Shown: positions 9,256-20,433 of the stretch, one piece after another | Layout: every line of letters begins with the position of its first letter | Numbering within the stretch: position 1 is the stretch's first letter | The notes under the pieces: model-generated | What the model saw: only the letters and a program-made list of their open reading frames with translations | Database searches by the model: none | What the model was told of the DNA's origin: nothing | Made by a program: the position numbers and the translations under genes | Source of the DNA: Permianibacter fluminis | GTDB lineage: Bacteria; Pseudomonadota; Gammaproteobacteria; Enterobacterales; Permianibacteraceae | DNA: 64,000 nt | Assembly: GCF_013179735.1 (NCBI RefSeq) | Contig: NZ_JABMEG010000001.1 | Span: 3,224,001-3,288,000, forward strand | Direction: 5' to 3'

Positions 9256-11148
9256 TTAGATGGCCAGCTTCTTGACGTTGCGGTTGCCGTAAACGAGGTT
9301 GGTCAGCGCACGGGCGCCCATCGTTGCGGTGAAAATGGTGGTCGGAATACCGAGACTCAGCGTCACCGCGAAGCCTTTGACCGCTCCGGAACCCACGGCG
9401 AGCAATGCCAGCGCAGCAATCAGGGTGGTCAAGTGCGCATCGACCAGCGTGGCGAAGGCCCGGGCATAACCGCGATCAATGGCCAGCTGAACATTGGTGC
9501 CTTCGCGAATCTCGTCTTTGATGCGCTCATAGATCAAGACGTTGGCATCCACTGCCATACCGACCGTGAGCACCAGACCGGCGATACCGGGCAGCGTCAT
9601 CACGGCACCGATCATCGACATCAGCGCAATGATGAGGCCAATGTTGACCGCGACGGCGATATTGGCGAACAAGCCAAACATGCGGTAATAAAACAACATG
9701 AAGATCATGACGGCTGCGACACCGATGCCGGCCGACTTGACGCCCGATTCGATGTTGGCTTTGCCGAGGCTGGGGCCGATTGTGCGTTCTTCAACAATCT
9801 GGATCGGCGCAATCAGCGCACCGGAGCGCAGCAGCAGCGCAAGGTTGCGGGCTTCTTCCGCCGAACCAATGCCGGTGATCTGGAAGTTGTTGCTGAACAC
9901 GCCCTGGATAGTCGCAGCATTGATGACCTTGACGACCTTGCGCGGATTCGGCTTGGCCACCATCTGGCCATCGACTTCCTCATATTCGGTCTTGTATTCG
10001 ATCAACACCGACGCCATGCGCTTGCCAACGCTTTGTTTGGTATGCGCCAGCATGCGCTGACCGCCTTTACCATCCAGCTTGACCGACACCTGCGGCATGC
10101 CGTTTTGATCGAGACCCTGGCTGGCGCCGGTGATCTGGCTGCCCTGCACAATCACCTGTTTCTTGACCAAAATTGGCCGCTCATTCAGGTCGTACAGCAA
10201 TTCCGAATCCGCCGGCACCCGGCCACGCAGTGCGTCTTGCACGTCACGCTCTTCGTTGACCGAGCGGAATTCCAGCGTTGCGGTTGCGCCCAGAATTTCC
10301 TTGGCACGCGCCGAATCCTGAATGCCCGGCAATTGCACAACAATGCGCTCGGCGCCTTGGCGCTGAATCAACGGTTCTGCCACACCGAGTTCGTTGACCC
10401 GGTTACGCAGAATGGTCAAGTTTTGCTGCACCGCTTCGTCGCGGGTTGTGCGCAGGCCTTGCTCGGTCTGCACGGCATTGAAGAAAAACAGCTCGCCTTC
10501 ACTGCCATCGGAAATTTGCAAGGTCGGATTGCGGCGTTTGACTTCGGCTTGGGCCTTGTCACGGGTTTCAGCATCGCGGAAACGCACCTGCACGCCACCT
10601 TCCGGCCGACGCAGCGTCGACACGTAGCGCAGATTCTCATCGCGCATCAGGCCTTTGAACTCTTCCACCAGCGCTTCTTCGTGCTTGGCGATCGCGGTTG
10701 CCATGTCGATTTCCATCAGGAAATGGACACCGCCGCGCAAATCCAGACCCAGTTTCAGCGGATCGGCATGAATAGCGCGCAGCCAATTCGGTGTAGCCGG
10801 CGCCAGATTCAGGGCAACGTTATAGCCATCACCCAGCGCTTTGCGGGCGACGGTTTGCGCGTGCAGCTGATCATCGGTGTTGGTGAAACGGATCAACCAG
10901 CTACCGGACTCTTCCAGTTCCACCGATTTGTAGGTCAGGTTGGCGGCTTGCAGTGCCTGCTTGACCTGCTCGACTTGCTCGGCAGTGACCTTGGCGCCTT
11001 TTTCACCGGCCAATTGCAGCGCGGCATCTTCGCCAAAGTAATTGGGAATGGAATAGAAAATGGCAATCAACGCTGCGAGCGTGACAATGACGTATTTCCA
11101 GGCCGGATACGTATTGAGCGGACGAGGCGCCGGAGTCCCGAATAGCAT
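9256..11148 (-). CDS. secD: Protein translocase subunit SecD
   Basis: SecD is the larger proton-driven partner of SecF at the periplasmic face of the translocon. The 630-residue protein (E. coli 615) has an N-terminal membrane segment (about 20-36), the DLRGGVHF signature near residue 138, the large periplasmic P1 and base domains, and a C-terminal RND-like bundle with GMAVDANVLIYERIKDE. The start ATG has no upstream alternative. It is 57 bases downstream of yajC and precedes secF, the usual gamma-proteobacterial order. Confidence 0.97.
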   Translation of the reverse strand: MLFGTPAPRPLNTYPAWKYVIVTLAALIAIFYSIPNYFGEDAALQLAGEKGAKVTAEQVEQVKQALQAANLTYKSVELEESGSWLIRFTNTDDQLHAQTVARKALGDGYNVALNLAPATPNWLRAIHADPLKLGLDLRGGVHFLMEIDMATAIAKHEEALVEEFKGLMRDENLRYVSTLRRPEGGVQVRFRDAETRDKAQAEVKRRNPTLQISDGSEGELFFFNAVQTEQGLRTTRDEAVQQNLTILRNRVNELGVAEPLIQRQGAERIVVQLPGIQDSARAKEILGATATLEFRSVNEERDVQDALRGRVPADSELLYDLNERPILVKKQVIVQGSQITGASQGLDQNGMPQVSVKLDGKGGQRMLAHTKQSVGKRMASVLIEYKTEYEEVDGQMVAKPNPRKVVKVINAATIQGVFSNNFQITGIGSAEEARNLALLLRSGALIAPIQIVEERTIGPSLGKANIESGVKSAGIGVAAVMIFMLFYYRMFGLFANIAVAVNIGLIIALMSMIGAVMTLPGIAGLVLTVGMAVDANVLIYERIKDEIREGTNVQLAIDRGYARAFATLVDAHLTTLIAALALLAVGSGAVKGFAVTLSLGIPTTIFTATMGARALTNLVYGNRNVKKLAI

Positions 11149-11205
11149 GGGTTAATCCTTAAAAAACGAGCGGGGTGCGTGTGGCACCCCGATTGACCAA
11201 TCGAA

Positions 11206-11553
11206 TTAGTTGTTGCTGTAGACGTTTTCGATGGTGCCCTTCGGCAGCGTGGCCGACACCGCATGCTTCTGGACAATGATCTGATTGTCATCGCTCAGTG
11301 CGACCACAACGAATTGATCCTTGATCTTGACGACCTTGCCGACGATGCCACCAATGGTGACCACTTCATCACCTTTCTGGATCGCTTCGATCATGCTCTT
11401 GTGTTCTTTGGCGCGCTTCGATTGCGGGCGAATCAGCATGAAGTAGAAAATCAGGCCGAAGATCACCAGCATGATGATCGGTTGCCAGGCAGCGCCAGCA
11501 GGAGCAGCGGCAGGGGCGGCGCCAGCGGCGGCGGCAAGAGTCAGAAAGCTCAC
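11206..11553 (-). CDS. yajC: Sec translocase auxiliary subunit YajC
   Basis: YajC is a small single-span membrane protein of the SecDF-YajC complex. The 115-residue protein has an alanine-rich N-terminus, one membrane helix (about residues 24-41, ending FMLIRPQ), and the conserved soluble part with KGDEVVTIGGIVGKV. The length is close to E. coli YajC (110). It lies 63 bases after tgt and before secD. A GGAAT sequence just upstream of the ATG may serve as a weak ribosome binding site. Confidence 0.96.
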   Translation of the reverse strand: MSFLTLAAAAGAAPAAAPAGAAWQPIIMLVIFGLIFYFMLIRPQSKRAKEHKSMIEAIQKGDEVVTIGGIVGKVVKIKDQFVVVALSDDNQIIVQKHAVSATLPKGTIENVYSNN

Positions 11554-11616
11554 GTTTTATTCCTCATTGATGACCGAAATTTTTCATCCGGTCTTTGCTT
11601 GGTTATTACAGGACTT

Positions 11617-13775
<2,159 letters not shown>

Positions 13776-13850
13776 GGCGAGAAAATGAACAACCGCCCGG
13801 CGCGGGCGCGCTAGGGTAACCAACTCAGGCGCGACATACCAGCAGGAGCG

Positions 13851-13878
13851 TTGACCGGATCGTTTGCTTTGTTATACT
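13851..13878 (+). promoter_or_regulatory. Sigma-70 promoter of tRNA-Leu
   Basis: TTGACC at 13851-13856 and TATACT at 13873-13878 are separated by 16 bases, and the tRNA begins 16 bases after the -10 box. The match to the vegetative consensus and the position make this a convincing tRNA promoter. A GC-rich discriminator (GCGCGCCC) follows the -10 box, as is usual for stringently controlled stable-RNA genes. Confidence 0.8.
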
Positions 13879-13893
13879 GCGCGCCCTCTCCGT

Positions 13894-13980
13894 GCCGGAG
13901 TGGTGGAATCGGTAGACGCGCTGGACTCAAAATCCAGTATCCGAAAGGGTGTGTGGGTTCAAGTCCCACCTCCGGCACCA
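13894..13980 (+). tRNA. tRNA-Leu (CAA anticodon)
   Basis: The 87-base gene has a GCCGGAG/CTCCGGC acceptor stem, a TGGTGGAATCGGTAGACG D-arm, a CTGGA-CTCAAAA-TCCAG anticodon arm with anticodon CAA, a long class II variable arm, the T-arm GGTTCAAGTCC and an encoded ACCA end. The long variable arm and anticodon identify tRNA-Leu reading UUG. A promoter lies just upstream and a terminator just downstream, so it is a single-gene transcript. Confidence 0.97.
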
Positions 13981-14000
13981 AAATTCGCTGGTCACAGCAA

Positions 14001-14031
14001 AAAAAGCCCGCTTGAACGCGGGCTTTTTGTT
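14001..14031 (+). terminator. Rho-independent terminator after tRNA-Leu
   Basis: The arms GCCCGC and GCGGGC (14006-14011 and 14018-14023) around a six-base loop are preceded by five A and followed by TTTTTGTT. It begins 20 bases after the tRNA end. Confidence 0.88.
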
Positions 14032-14102
14032 GGCTGGCGATCGGTGCCGCTGCGGTCCTGCCGGACCACGCTGTTGCCAGCGTTCTGACGTATCATGCCG
14101 GC

Positions 14103-14696
14103 ATGAAAAAAAGCCTGCCCCCAACCGATGAGCTTGAGCTGTTCCGCGCGGAACTGGCTGACGTCACGCCTTTGGCGAGCGATGCCGAAGTGGCGGTCAG
14201 CAGCGCCCCGGATCTCGACGCCATTGCGCTCGAAGCGCGTCGGCTGGCCGCGATCACGGACCGGCAGCACGACAGCAATTTTCTCAGCACCGCCGAACCG
14301 CCCTTGGTCGACCCCTATGCGGAAATCGGCTATCGGCATGACGGCGTTCAGCTGGGTGTTTATCAGGCGCTGCGTGGTGGCAAATATGAAAGCCGCTATG
14401 TGCTGGATCTGCATCGGCGCACGGTCGAGCAGGCACGCAATGACGTCTTTCATTTCATTCAGGATGCGGTCAAACGCGAACAGCGTTGCGTGCTGATACT
14501 GCATGGCCGTGGCGTCCGGGCGCCCATTCCGGCCCTGCTGAAAAGCTATGTCAATGTCTGGCTGCAGCAACTGCCGGACGTGCTGGCCTTTCATTCGGCG
14601 CAGAAACGCGATGGCGGCACTGGTGCGCTATATGTGTTGCTGAAAAAAAGCGATGACGCCAAGCAGGAAAATCGCGAGCGCTTTGGCACGCGCTAA
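14103..14696 (+). CDS. smrA: Smr-domain endonuclease, SmrA-like
   Basis: This is a 197-residue cytoplasmic protein with an N-terminal linker (about 1-80) and a C-terminal Smr domain (about 98-185). The hallmark motifs LDLH (101-104) and HGRG (134-137) match those of SmrA/SmrB, which nick DNA or, for SmrB, cleave mRNA at collided ribosomes. Length (E. coli SmrA 187) and the motif GKYESRYVLDLHRRTVEQA favour the SmrA branch. The start ATG follows shortly after the tRNA-Leu terminator, so it has its own promoter. An RNA substrate cannot be excluded. Confidence 0.85.
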   Translation: MKKSLPPTDELELFRAELADVTPLASDAEVAVSSAPDLDAIALEARRLAAITDRQHDSNFLSTAEPPLVDPYAEIGYRHDGVQLGVYQALRGGKYESRYVLDLHRRTVEQARNDVFHFIQDAVKREQRCVLILHGRGVRAPIPALLKSYVNVWLQQLPDVLAFHSAQKRDGGTGALYVLLKKSDDAKQENRERFGTR

Positions 14697-14803
14697 CGAG
14701 CAAGGTTGTCCTGCGGCAAGCCGAATTTGCTGCCGGAGATGCACACCGGGTAACTGGCGCGAGCAAGCGCGCTCTGGCACTGAAGCTAAGACTGTTCAAA
14801 AAC

Positions 14804-14833
14804 AAAACGGCGCCGATGGGCGCCGTTTTGTTT
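14804..14833. terminator. Bidirectional terminator between smrA and the cytochrome gene
   Basis: AAAACGGCGCC (14804-14814) and GGCGCCGTTTT (14819-14829) form a perfect 11-bp stem around a four-base loop, with A and T runs on each side. It sits between two convergent genes and can serve both. Confidence 0.88.
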
Positions 14834-14886
14834 TCCGGATGTTGTTTTCCGGATTTTTCTCTCCAGATTTTTCCCAGACATCGGTT

Positions 14887-15330
14887 TTAGTCTTTCTTGA
14901 ATGACTCATGGCAGTTTTTGCAGCTGCCACCGACTTGCCCGAAAGCCGACTTCCATTGCGCCGGATCCGCGCTTTGTGCCGCCGCGACAAAACCATTGAT
15001 CGCCGTGCGCTGCTTGTCGATAGCCGCCTGAAATTCGGTGGCTTTTTCCCAGATTGCCGGCAGCGCGTCGGTTTCGCCTTGATAAGAACCAGCCGGGAAA
15101 TGCTCGGCCATTTTGCTCCACTGGGCCTTGGCGGCGTCATCGAGTGCCTTGGCGTGATCGAGCAGGGCCGCTTGCTGGCTCGCATCGCCGGCTTCGACAA
15201 TCTTTTTGATCGCGCCCAGTTCCTTCTTGAAGGCCTTGAAACCTTCCTTGCGCGCTTCGATGGGGTCAATTGCTGCTGCAACCGAGCAGCTAAGCGCAAT
15301 GGCGCCGACCGCTATCGCAAAGTATTTCAT
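14887..15330 (-). CDS. Cytochrome c'/c556-like periplasmic haem protein
   Basis: The 147-residue protein has an N-terminal signal peptide (about residues 1-20, ending SVAAA) and a C-terminal haem-attachment motif CKNCH (Cys137, Cys140, His141) in the final helix. That is the layout of four-helix-bundle class II cytochromes c. The remaining sequence is predicted to be helical and charged. I chose the ATG at 15330 because AGGAGAGG lies 5 bases upstream; a codon 24 bases earlier would disrupt the signal peptide. Maturation would need the Ccm system at the right end of the window. Likely roles are NO binding or electron transfer. Confidence 0.88.
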   Translation of the reverse strand: MKYFAIAVGAIALSCSVAAAIDPIEARKEGFKAFKKELGAIKKIVEAGDASQQAALLDHAKALDDAAKAQWSKMAEHFPAGSYQGETDALPAIWEKATEFQAAIDKQRTAINGFVAAAQSADPAQWKSAFGQVGGSCKNCHESFKKD

Positions 15331-15374
15331 TTCCTCTCCTTTTCGTTCAGCCACTGGCTGAGCCAGCCAAAAAT

Positions 15375-15911
15375 TTATACGGTCGATGCGCCGCCGTAGA
15401 GCAGTTCATGAACGGGGTCTTCAACCACGTGCGGCTGTGACGCCGACAGATCATAGACATTCATGTTACGCAGCGGCGGTGAATACACATGCAGGGTGAC
15501 CAGGCATTTGTCCGCCGCTGCCAGATTGGACACCTGATGGATATCATCATCGTGATTGGCGCAGATACTGCCTTCAGCCAGCGAGCGCGAGCCGCTGGCG
15601 AAAATCATGCCGTTATCGGCGCGGTGAAAGGTGGTTTCAATGGCGGTGCCGCGCATGACCCGGACACCACAATTGGAGCCGACATGATCATGGATCTGGC
15701 TGCGTTGGCCGTTGAGCCAGCACAACATCAACACCTGGCAGCTGGGGCCCTGATGCATCAGATTGCGCTTGTAATGATGGGCGTTGAATTCCAGATGCGC
15801 CTGAACATCATTCAGATCGAGCTGCAGATTTTCCAGCAGCTCGGCAATCCGCTCCAGCGGCACCTGCTGGGGATATTCGTCAAGTTGGGCAAAAAATTCC
15901 GGTAATTGCAT
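15375..15911 (-). CDS. Cysteine dioxygenase, type I (cupin)
   Basis: The enzyme would oxidise L-cysteine with O2 to cysteine sulfinate, using a non-haem iron held by three histidines. The 178-residue cupin shows HDH (His74, His76) and His125 in DDDIHQVSN, the usual 3-His triad, plus Arg49 in HYKRNL, which matches the family's carboxylate-binding position. Cys81 lies just after the HDH motif, near where mammalian enzymes have the Cys of the Cys-Tyr crosslink. The start at 15911 gives a normal N-terminus; upstream in-frame codons to 15989 add little homology. 3-mercaptopropionate dioxygenase is an alternative. Confidence 0.8.
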   Translation of the reverse strand: MQLPEFFAQLDEYPQQVPLERIAELLENLQLDLNDVQAHLEFNAHHYKRNLMHQGPSCQVLMLCWLNGQRSQIHDHVGSNCGVRVMRGTAIETTFHRADNGMIFASGSRSLAEGSICANHDDDIHQVSNLAAADKCLVTLHVYSPPLRNMNVYDLSASQPHVVEDPVHELLYGGASTV

Positions 15912-15985
15912 TTTAATTGGTGGTTCCCGATACAGCAGCGATTCGTTACGCCGGTTTTTACTGTGACTACCATTCGCGGCTTGGC

Positions 15986-17089
15986 TCAATCCGCGTAAAT
16001 GGCGATCACGCGCTCCCCTTTCTGATTGATCGACGCGCGGTACATGCCGGTGCTATTGAACGGCAGTGTCACGTTGCCCTGGGCATCGACTGCAATGATA
16101 CCGCCTTCGCCACCGAGCTTGACCAGTTTGTCCTTAACCACCGCTGAAGCGGCCTCGGCCAGCGGTTGCTTGAGGTACTCGACCCGGGCGCAGATGTCAT
16201 GCGCCACAGCCGCACGAATGAAATACTCGCCATGACCGGTGGCCGATACCGCACACAAGGCATTGGCATATGTGCCGGCGCCGATCACCGGTGCATCCCC
16301 CACCCGGCCCCAACGCTTGTTGGTCATGCCGCCGGTGGAAGTCGCGGCTGCCAGATGCCCTTTGCTGTCCAGTGCGACTGCGCCAACAGTACCAAAACGA
16401 TTTTCCTGCGCCGTGAAATGGTAACTCTGTTTGCGCGCCTTGCTCTGATCGGCATCTTCCGACAAACCGGTCGCACCTTTGGCGCCGCCCGCTTTCTCTT
16501 TCTCCAGCAGAATCTGCAACTGCTGCCAGCGTCGTTCGGTGTGGAAATAGGCAGGGTCGACCAGCTCGATCGGCTGGGTTCGGGCAAAGGCTTCCGCGCC
16601 GGCACCAATCAGCAAAACATGTGGCGAACTGTCCATGACCCGACGCGCCAGCGTGATCGGATTCTTGACAATGGTGACGCCGGCGATAGCGCCCGCGGCA
16701 AGCGTGCTTCCATCCATGATGGCGGCGTCGAGTTCGTTTTTGCCGTCGTGACTGAATACCGCGCCTTTGCCGGCATTGAACAGCGGCGAATCCTCCATGA
16801 CCCGGACGCTGGCTTCCACCGCGTCCAGACTGCTGCCGCCAGCTTTCAAAACGGCGTAACCGCTGTCCAGGGCTTGCGCCAGCGTGGCCCGATACTGCGC
16901 TTCCAATTCCGGCGTCAAATCCGAGCGCAGAATCGTGCCGGCACCGCCGTGAATGGCGATTGCGATCGGTGCGGATTGATCCGCTGCAGCTGCAAGCGCC
17001 GCTGTTGAAACCATGGCAAGCACTCCCAACATCCGCGCGACGTTCATGATCGATGACACACCGTTGCCAAGCAACGACAAACGCATCAT
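15986..17089 (-). CDS. iaaA: Isoaspartyl peptidase / L-asparaginase (plant-type, Ntn hydrolase)
   Basis: The precursor is expected to cleave itself before Thr234 (in the segment FGTVGAVALD) into alpha and beta chains, giving an amidohydrolase that splits isoaspartyl dipeptides and asparagine. Other family motifs are IHGGAGT near the mature N-terminus, FNAGKGAVF, and TSTGGMTNKRWGRVGD after the nucleophile. A signal peptide of about 36 residues (ending AALAAAA) predicts export to the periplasm. The ATG at 17089 overlaps the MAPEG stop as ATGA and has GGGTGA upstream; an internal ATG at 17047 would also leave a signal peptide. Length of 367 aa is normal. Confidence 0.9.
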   Translation of the reverse strand: MMRLSLLGNGVSSIMNVARMLGVLAMVSTAALAAAADQSAPIAIAIHGGAGTILRSDLTPELEAQYRATLAQALDSGYAVLKAGGSSLDAVEASVRVMEDSPLFNAGKGAVFSHDGKNELDAAIMDGSTLAAGAIAGVTIVKNPITLARRVMDSSPHVLLIGAGAEAFARTQPIELVDPAYFHTERRWQQLQILLEKEKAGGAKGATGLSEDADQSKARKQSYHFTAQENRFGTVGAVALDSKGHLAAATSTGGMTNKRWGRVGDAPVIGAGTYANALCAVSATGHGEYFIRAAVAHDICARVEYLKQPLAEAASAVVKDKLVKLGGEGGIIAVDAQGNVTLPFNSTGMYRASINQKGERVIAIYAD

Positions 17090-17484
17090 GACTGTGTCAC
17101 CCAAAATGCCATCAGGTTGGCAATCGCCAAGCCCACGATGACGGTCAGGGTGAGCACGGTGCCGGCAAAACGGCCGGGGCTGGCTTTGGGTGAACGACTC
17201 AAACCAAAAGCATGCAGCAAGCGCGCGACAATCAGTGTAATGCCGAAAATGTGCAGCGTCCGGGCGCTGCCATCATTGAGTTCCAGCGCCGCCAGCAGAA
17301 TCACGGCGATGGGAATGGTTTCGATGGCGTTGCCGTGAGCGCGAATGGCCAGCAGTAGCGCCCGATCGCCACCATCTCCAACCCCGATGCGCTGTTTGAA
17401 TCGTTTGGCAACGACCCGCAGAACTAGCACAATGATCAGGATTCCAAGCAACGCGGCATACAGACCGGTGATGGGCAACAACAT
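17086..17484 (-). CDS. MAPEG-family membrane protein
   Basis: The 132-residue integral membrane protein has four hydrophobic segments and the family signature RAHGNAIETIPIAVILL near residue 48. MAPEG proteins include microsomal glutathione S-transferases and related lipid-modifying enzymes; bacterial members are mostly uncharacterised and often annotated as glutathione metabolism proteins. The ATG at 17484 is preceded by GGAGTGG, which supports it over upstream codons. It is coupled to iaaA by a 4-base overlap. Whether it binds glutathione is not shown by the sequence. Confidence 0.85.
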   Translation of the reverse strand: MLLPITGLYAALLGILIIVLVLRVVAKRFKQRIGVGDGGDRALLLAIRAHGNAIETIPIAVILLAALELNDGSARTLHIFGITLIVARLLHAFGLSRSPKASPGRFAGTVLTLTVIVGLAIANLMAFWVTQS

Positions 17485-17601
17485 GACAGACCACTCCAGA
17501 TTCACGACTCGCCGCATGAACCGGGCAGTCAAAGTGCGGCAAGGCTACGTGAGCCCACTGGCTGCTGACAAGCCGGGCCAGGTCTGCAGTGGAGCTGGGT
17601 T

Positions 17602-18048
17602 GTGAAGGTCGCGGCCACGGTTGCCGCCATTATCGAGCGCGATGGCCGTTTTCTGGTCGTCGAAGAGTCTGACAAGGAGGACGGCAAGCGGGTCCTGAAT
17701 CAGCCTGCCGGTCACGTCGAACCGGGCGAAAGCCTGATCGCCGCTGTGATTCGCGAAGTGGCCGAAGAAGCAGGCCTGCCTTTTACTCCAGAAGCGGTGG
17801 TCGGCGTTTACCGGCTGACCGCCCGCAATGGTCGCGACTATCTGCGGATCTGCTTCGCCGGTTCAGTGCCGGCTGACGCGCCGGCCCACCCCTGCGATGC
17901 CGATATCCATGCCTGTCACTGGCTGAGCTTGCCGGAGATTGTCGAATTCGGCCCGCGCAGCTCTCTGGTACTGCAGTGCTTTCAGGACTACCAAGCCGGC
18001 CAGCGACTGCCGTTGCAGGCGTTCTCGGTGTTCAAGCGGGATCTATAG
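17602..18048 (+). CDS. nudJ: Nudix hydrolase, NudJ-like
   Basis: The 148-residue protein has a complete Nudix box at residues 37-59 (GHVEPGESLIAAVIREVAEEAGL pattern, given here as G37 to L59 with REVAEEAGL at its end). The early sequence MKVAATVAAIIERDGRFLVVEE and the C-terminal FKRDL resemble NudJ, which hydrolyses hydroxymethylpyrimidine pyrophosphate and nucleoside di/triphosphates. The start is a GTG with GGAGCTGG upstream. It precedes mnmA by 170 bases on the same strand. nudJ next to mnmA is a common gamma-proteobacterial arrangement. Confidence 0.9.
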   Translation: MKVAATVAAIIERDGRFLVVEESDKEDGKRVLNQPAGHVEPGESLIAAVIREVAEEAGLPFTPEAVVGVYRLTARNGRDYLRICFAGSVPADAPAHPCDADIHACHWLSLPEIVEFGPRSSLVLQCFQDYQAGQRLPLQAFSVFKRDL

Positions 18049-18218
18049 TCCGCATTTGCCGCACCTGAACCGAAAGCAGCCTCACTTGAACCGCATAACG
18101 GGATAAGACCGGAGCCGCTTGCCTGACCTGCTCCGGGCCTGGGTGCCTGCCGGCCAAATCTCGACCAATCAAGCCATGTTAGAATCCGCGGCCATTTTTG
18201 ACGGACCCGTTTCTTGCC

Positions 18219-19349
18219 ATGAACACTGCCCCGCGCGTTATCGTCGGCCTGTCCGGCGGCGTTGATTCTTCGGTCTCGGCCTGGCTGCTGAAGCAGCAGG
18301 GTTACCGGGTCGAAGGGCTGTTCATGAAGAACTGGGAAGAGGACGACACCGACGAGTTCTGCTCGGCCGCGCAGGATCGCGCCGATGCCCAAGCCGTCGC
18401 CGAGAAAATCGGCATCCCGTTTCATACGGTCAATTTCGCCGCCGAATATTGGGACAATGTGTTCGAGCATTTCCTGACCGAGTACAAAGCCGGGCGAACC
18501 CCGAACCCCGACATTCTCTGCAACAAAGAAATCAAATTCCGCGCTTTTCTCGACTTTGCCAAACACCTTGGCGCCGATTTCATTGCCACCGGCCATTACG
18601 CCCGCCGCGGCGACCTGAACGGCGAGGCGCAATTGCTGCGCGGGCTTGATCGCAACAAGGACCAAAGTTATTTCCTGTACACCTTGCAGCAGGATCAGCT
18701 GAAGCACGTGCTGTTTCCGGTTGGCGAACTGGAAAAGCCGGAAGTGCGCCGAATCGCCGCCGAACAAGGTTTTGTCACCGCCGAAAAGAAAGATTCGACC
18801 GGCATCTGTTTTATCGGCGAGCGTCGCTTCAGCGAATTTCTGAGTCGCTACCTCCCTGCGCAACCGGGTGACATCGAAACGGTCGAGGGCAAGGTCATCG
18901 GCCGTCACAATGGCCTGATGTACCACACGCTCGGTCAACGCAAGGGCCTTGGCATTGGCGGCCTCAAAGGTGCTGATGAATCGCCCTGGTTTGTCGTCGC
19001 CAAAGATCTGCAGCGCAATGTGTTGCTGGTCACCCAAGGCCACGACGACTCGTATCTGATGAGCACGGCGCTGCACGCCGGCCAGCTGCATTGGGTCGCC
19101 GGCAAGCCGCCGGCCCCGAGCTTTGATTGCACGGCCAAAGTGCGCTATCGCCAACAGGATGTTGCCTGTTCCGTGCGGGTCCGTGACGACGGTACGGTCG
19201 ATGTCAGCTTCCCGGAACCGCAACGTTCGGTCACGCCGGGCCAGTCACTGGTGCTGTATGCCGGCGCGGTGTGTCTGGGCGGTGGCATCATCGAATCGAC
19301 CACGGCGCTACACCCGCTGCCGGCGCGAAAAACCACAGTAATTGCCTGA
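18219..19349 (+). CDS. mnmA: tRNA-specific 2-thiouridylase MnmA
   Basis: MnmA adenylates uridine-34 of tRNA-Lys, -Glu and -Gln and replaces O2 with sulfur received from TusE. The 376-residue protein (E. coli 368) has the PP-loop SGGVDSS (12-18), the catalytic cysteines Cys101 ([12 protein letters not shown]) and Cys197 ([11 protein letters not shown]), and the conserved [19 protein letters not shown]. The ATG at 18219 fits the family start; a TTG 21 bases earlier adds nothing recognisable. All of its sulfur donors after TusA, TusBCD and TusE, are encoded within the next 2.6 kb. Confidence 0.97.
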   Translation: MNTAPRVIVGLSGGVDSSVSAWLLKQQGYRVEGLFMKNWEEDDTDEFCSAAQDRADAQAVAEKIGIPFHTVNFAAEYWDNVFEHFLTEYKAGRTPNPDILCNKEIKFRAFLDFAKHLGADFIATGHYARRGDLNGEAQLLRGLDRNKDQSYFLYTLQQDQLKHVLFPVGELEKPEVRRIAAEQGFVTAEKKDSTGICFIGERRFSEFLSRYLPAQPGDIETVEGKVIGRHNGLMYHTLGQRKGLGIGGLKGADESPWFVVAKDLQRNVLLVTQGHDDSYLMSTALHAGQLHWVAGKPPAPSFDCTAKVRYRQQDVACSVRVRDDGTVDVSFPEPQRSVTPGQSLVLYAGAVCLGGGIIESTTALHPLPARKTTVIA

Positions 19350-19551
19350 CTTCCCACGTAGTTTTACGTATTTGTCGCAAACCGGTTTTGCTTGACCGCG
19401 CGAGACCGGCTCCCTACTCTTTCGCATCAAGCGCGCAAGCGGGTTTCTTCGCGGGGATGCACTATCACTCGCCCTATCACGAGCCTTGCAAACCTGCATG
19501 GCCCCCCCATTTCACGCTTTGCCGTTTCCACCAATTGAGGTCGTTACTGCC

Positions 19552-20244
19552 ATGGAATCCAATATCCGCAACATCAATGCCGCCAGCTACATCGGTGCCG
19601 ATGCGCAAGCGGAAAGCACCAGCAAGGTATTGAAGAACACCTACATGCTGCTGTCGGCAACGCTGCTGTTCAGCGCTGTCATGGCCTATGTCGGCATGCT
19701 GTTCGCACCGACATCGAGTCCGCTGATTACCTTTATCGGCGCCATTGCGCTGCTGTTCGGCGTGCACAAAACCGCCGAATCGGGCACTGGTCTGCTGCTC
19801 GTCTTCGCCTTCACCGGCTGGATGGGCTTCTGGCTGGCACCGCTGCTGAATTTCATGATGGCCAAAGCCAGTGGCGGCCAGATTGTGTTGCAGGCGCTCG
19901 GCGGCACCGGATTGATTTTCCTGTCGCTGTCGGCTTATGTGCTGAACACCAAGAAAGACTTCAGCTTCATGCGCGGCTTTCTGTTCGTTGGCCTGATGGT
20001 GGTGTTTTTCAGCTCGCTCGCCTTGCTTGCGGCAAGCTACTTCGGCGTCTACATGCCGATGCTGAGCTTGGCGCTGTCAGCTGCCTGCGTGCTGCTGTTC
20101 TCGGCCTTCATCCTGTATGACACCAGCAACATCATCAATGGCGGCGAAACCAACTACATCCGCGCCACGGTTGCCCTGTATCTCGACATCTACAACATCT
20201 TTACTCATTTACTGGTCCTGCTCGGCGTCGCCAGCGACGACTGA
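19552..20244 (+). CDS. yccA: Bax inhibitor-1/YccA-family membrane protein
   Basis: The 230-residue protein has seven hydrophobic segments after a polar N-terminus, and ends in the typical block ILYDTSNIINGGETNYIRATVALYLDIYN (only its beginning, ILYDTSNIINGGE, and the acidic end are diagnostic). YccA in E. coli binds FtsH and protects SecY from degradation; relatives conduct calcium. The ATG at 19552 follows a GAGGT at about 10 bases. The gene lies upstream of tusDCB, as in Pseudomonas, and has its own terminator. Confidence 0.9.
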   Translation: MESNIRNINAASYIGADAQAESTSKVLKNTYMLLSATLLFSAVMAYVGMLFAPTSSPLITFIGAIALLFGVHKTAESGTGLLLVFAFTGWMGFWLAPLLNFMMAKASGGQIVLQALGGTGLIFLSLSAYVLNTKKDFSFMRGFLFVGLMVVFFSSLALLAASYFGVYMPMLSLALSAACVLLFSAFILYDTSNIINGGETNYIRATVALYLDIYNIFTHLLVLLGVASDD

Positions 20245-20272
20245 GCCACAAACCGGCAAATCCCGCTACAAT

Positions 20273-20299
20273 AAAGCCCGCTTCGGCGGGCTTTTTGTT
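20273..20299 (+). terminator. Rho-independent terminator after yccA
   Basis: GCCCGC and GCGGGC (20276-20281, 20286-20291) enclose a TTCG tetraloop, preceded by AAA and followed by TTTTTGTT. It begins 29 bases after the yccA stop and separates yccA from the tus genes. Confidence 0.92.
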
Positions 20300-20433
20300 G
20301 CCCCGCCAAACGGCCCGGTCGGGCTGAATTGTCCCGGTTGGTATGGGTAGCACAGGTAGTGAAAATCCAGCCATCGATAGCCCGGGTATTGCTTAACCAG
20401 AGATCGTTAACCGCCACCGCAGCGAGTCACCTT

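Noticed and set aside
9433-11145. A plus-strand open frame of 570 codons antisense to secD
   Set aside because: The secD gene has clear motifs; the antisense product is rich in His, Gln and Arg with no fold signal.
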